Positions 62,334 through 64,000 of a stretch of 64,000 bases of DNA are shown one piece after another; position 1 is the stretch's first letter; each line of letters begins with the position of its first letter. Origin of the DNA: Pedobacter ginsenosidimutans (GTDB lineage Bacteria > Bacteroidota > Bacteroidia > Sphingobacteriales > Sphingobacteriaceae); contig NZ_LMZQ01000001.1 of the NCBI RefSeq assembly GCF_001442625.1, positions 558,001 to 622,000 of the forward strand, given 5' to 3'. Under the pieces are notes generated by a model. It was not told the DNA's origin and did not search any database. It saw nothing but the letters and a program-made list of their open reading frames with translations. The position numbers and the translations under genes were made by a program.

Positions 62334-63383
62334 TTATAACTCCGTATGCTCGTTATTTGTTTTAATTCTTTCCAATCTTTCTGATGCAAGCGTACTGGTT
62401 TCGTAAATCTTAACGAGCAATATAAAATAAGATAACAGTAGCGGGCCAAAAACAAGGCCCAATATTCCAAATAAAGGGATACCAATAATTACGCCAATTA
62501 CTGTAATTATGGGGTGAATATTGCCAACTTTTTTTGCAATGATAAACCTGAGCACATTATCGATATTGATGATGACTACAAAACCAAAAATAAGCATGGC
62601 CCAGCCAGCAAAATTATTCCCGTTTGCAATCTGCAAAATCGCAGCTGGAACAAATACAACCGGTGGCCCCAAAACGGGCACAAAAGAGATAAATGTTGTA
62701 ATAACACCCCAAAATACAGGGTCTTTATAGCCCAAAACATAAAAAGAAAGACTCAAAAGCGAACCTTGAACGAGGCAGATCAGCCCTTGTCCCAATACAT
62801 TCGCATAAGTTGTATTTCGCATTTCATCACCAAAACGAAGTGCATTCTGTTCTCTGAAAGGTGCATATTTAATCAACGAAAATTCGAATTTCCTTCGCTC
62901 TATTAACATAAAGTAGAGTAAAAAGTACATCACCAATAAACTTAATATAATATTTACTGCACTCGATATTAAGGATGGGAAAAGCTGAGTGGCCCAATTC
63001 CCCAAGCGGTTCAATCCTTCCTGAATAAGATCCTGATTGATTTTAACTGGAATAAGATGCTGTAATTTAACCAACAGGTTCCTGAAAAACACTTCATTGT
63101 TTTTCAATTCCGAAATTTTACTGATAACCATACTACTTAATGCATAAAAAGGCATTACAATGAGTATGATACTGATGGTGATAAGGAAAATAGCCGTTAC
63201 TCTTTTATTCCATCCCTTATTTTCTGCCAAATGGATATAGGCCGGTCGCATTATCGTGTAAAGCACTAAAGTACTTAAAATAGCACTAAAAATACTTTGC
63301 AAGGAATACGCAATTAACACCCCAAGCGCAATAATAATGACCAGGTTAATGTTATTGCGTTGCTTATAAGAGAATACTGACAT
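62334..63383 (-). CDS. AI-2E family transporter (PerM/TqsA-like)
   Basis: 349 aa with seven to eight hydrophobic segments. Family segments: LVIIIALGVLIAYSL near the start, the central PVLGPPVVFVPAAI, and HPIITVIGVIIGIPLFGILG then VFGPLLLSYF near the C-terminus. Members export small molecules such as autoinducer-2 or act as Na+/H+ antiporters; the substrate is not decidable. Same strand as the YtxH cluster. Confidence 0.88.
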   Translation of the reverse strand: MSVFSYKQRNNINLVIIIALGVLIAYSLQSIFSAILSTLVLYTIMRPAYIHLAENKGWNKRVTAIFLITISIILIVMPFYALSSMVISKISELKNNEVFFRNLLVKLQHLIPVKINQDLIQEGLNRLGNWATQLFPSLISSAVNIILSLLVMYFLLYFMLIERRKFEFSLIKYAPFREQNALRFGDEMRNTTYANVLGQGLICLVQGSLLSLSFYVLGYKDPVFWGVITTFISFVPVLGPPVVFVPAAILQIANGNNFAGWAMLIFGFVVIINIDNVLRFIIAKKVGNIHPIITVIGVIIGIPLFGILGLVFGPLLLSYFILLVKIYETSTLASERLERIKTNNEHTEL

Positions 63384-63448
63384 ATTTAGATAATAAGGGT
63401 ATTCTTTAAATGCTAAAATGGCTGATTTTGTTTTTCTAGATTTAAAAT

Positions 63449-64000
63449 TTATACTCCATCATCAACCTCAATAAATTTGATTTTATTGTAAAGTGTTTTT
63501 CTGTCGATATTTAAGATTTTTGCCGCCTTGGTTTTGTTGAAATTAACCGCTTTTAGCACTTCTAAAATAGCAGTATATTCGGCTTCCTTAGCAGCATTCC
63601 GCAAATTAAGCGATTTATCATTATTTAATTTTAGCGGCAAAAGAAGCGCTTTTTTTTCGTGCTGCGCCTTAGGATAATCAGTCATTCGAAGCTCCAATGG
63701 TAAAACATGAGTTTCTACCCAATCACCATCGGTTAATAAGGCAATCCGCCTGATAACATTCTTCAGCTCGCGTACATTACCTGGCCAATTGTATGCTAAT
63801 AAACATTTCATCACTTCATCAGAAAAGCCTTCGATCTTTTTATTCAATTCTTTGTTTACCGTGGCTAGAAAATGCTCAGCAAAAATAAGGATATCATTAT
63901 CCCGGTGTTTCAATGATGGAACGTGTATAGAAAATTCATTAAAGCGGTGATATAAATCTTCCCTGAATATACCCTTTTGAATCCCCTCTACTAAATTTTC
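63449..64000 (-). CDS. Sigma-54-dependent Fis-family response regulator, C-terminal part (cut by window end)
   Basis: 183 aa visible; the frame stays open to the window edge, so the gene starts beyond 64000. The visible part begins in the AAA+ domain (FREDLYHRFNEFSIHVPSLK, then HRDNDILIFAEHFL), continues with the sensor-2 block YNWPGNVRELKNVIRRIALL and ends in a Fis-type HTH (FNKTKAAKILNIDRKTLYNK). It activates sigma-54 promoters. The receiver domain expected upstream is not in the window. A candidate sigma-54 motif is at 2361 but a link is only speculation. Confidence 0.93.
   Translation of the reverse strand, partial: ENLVEGIQKGIFREDLYHRFNEFSIHVPSLKHRDNDILIFAEHFLATVNKELNKKIEGFSDEVMKCLLAYNWPGNVRELKNVIRRIALLTDGDWVETHVLPLELRMTDYPKAQHEKKALLLPLKLNNDKSLNLRNAAKEAEYTAILEVLKAVNFNKTKAAKILNIDRKTLYNKIKFIEVDDGV

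Noticed and set aside
1..64000. CRISPR arrays, tRNA and rRNA genes, insertion sequences
   Set aside because: I found no regularly spaced repeat-spacer units, no tRNA T-loop plus acceptor pairing, no rRNA segments and no transposase gene.

Overview
The window looks like a chromosomal segment of a Bacteroidota bacterium, most likely a Sphingobacteriaceae member such as Pedobacter. Reasons: an AT-rich genome with almost no Shine-Dalgarno sequences, a SusC/SusD pair, GLPGLI, GIN/DUF4097, DUF6814 and Pr6Pr family proteins, and many short palindromic intergenic repeats. The genus is an inference from gene content; no rRNA or tRNA gene is present to confirm it.

Layout. 1-16.3 kb is mostly housekeeping and accessory genes: a ComA-like phosphosulfolactate synthase and a TPR protein, an NTF2-like secreted protein, an M1 aminopeptidase, a TraB/GumN protein, an ALDH7-type dehydrogenase, a GIN-domain protein, an outer-membrane barrel protein plus GLPGLI partner, a Crp/Fnr regulator, an AhpD-like protein and an RlmI-type methyltransferase. 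16.3-45.1 kb is a large pectin utilisation locus. 45.1-53.4 kb holds transporters and membrane proteins, a thioredoxin-like protein, an S41 protease and an ECF sigma / anti-sigma-like / DUF4097 operon. 53.4-57.6 kb is a lower-density accessory stretch with tandem non-coding repeats, a lipoprotein gene broken by three single-base homopolymer shifts, and small hypothetical genes. 57.7-64 kb has DUF2798, a second Crp/Fnr regulator, an orphan HigA, aspS, a small envelope cluster (YtxH, holin-like, AI-2E type) and the 3' end of a sigma-54 activator cut by the window edge.

The pectin locus works as one pathway. A LacI-type regulator is divergent from susC-susD and a DUF4957/DUF5123-like surface lipoprotein. 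Two pectin methylesterases (CE8) and two rhamnogalacturonan acetylesterases (CE12) strip esters. A PL10 pectate lyase, a GH28 polygalacturonase, a GH105 unsaturated-uronyl hydrolase and a GH43 enzyme cut backbone and side chains. An ExuT-like transporter takes up galacturonate, and UxaC, UxaB, UxaA, KdgK and Eda convert it to pyruvate and glyceraldehyde 3-phosphate. A GapN-like aldehyde dehydrogenase sits beside this operon but lacks the usual catalytic Glu. KduI/KduD, needed for unsaturated uronates, are not in the window. A shared 14-bp motif (TGCAAWCGTTMCCR-like) occurs upstream of susC, of the GH28 gene and of the second CE8 gene and is proposed as the LacI-regulator operator.

The most unusual signals outside the genes are: several families of paired inverted hairpins in intergenic spaces (REPIN-like), the putative operator set, an FNR-type box before DUF2798, and the multiply frameshifted lipoprotein gene at 55-56 kb.
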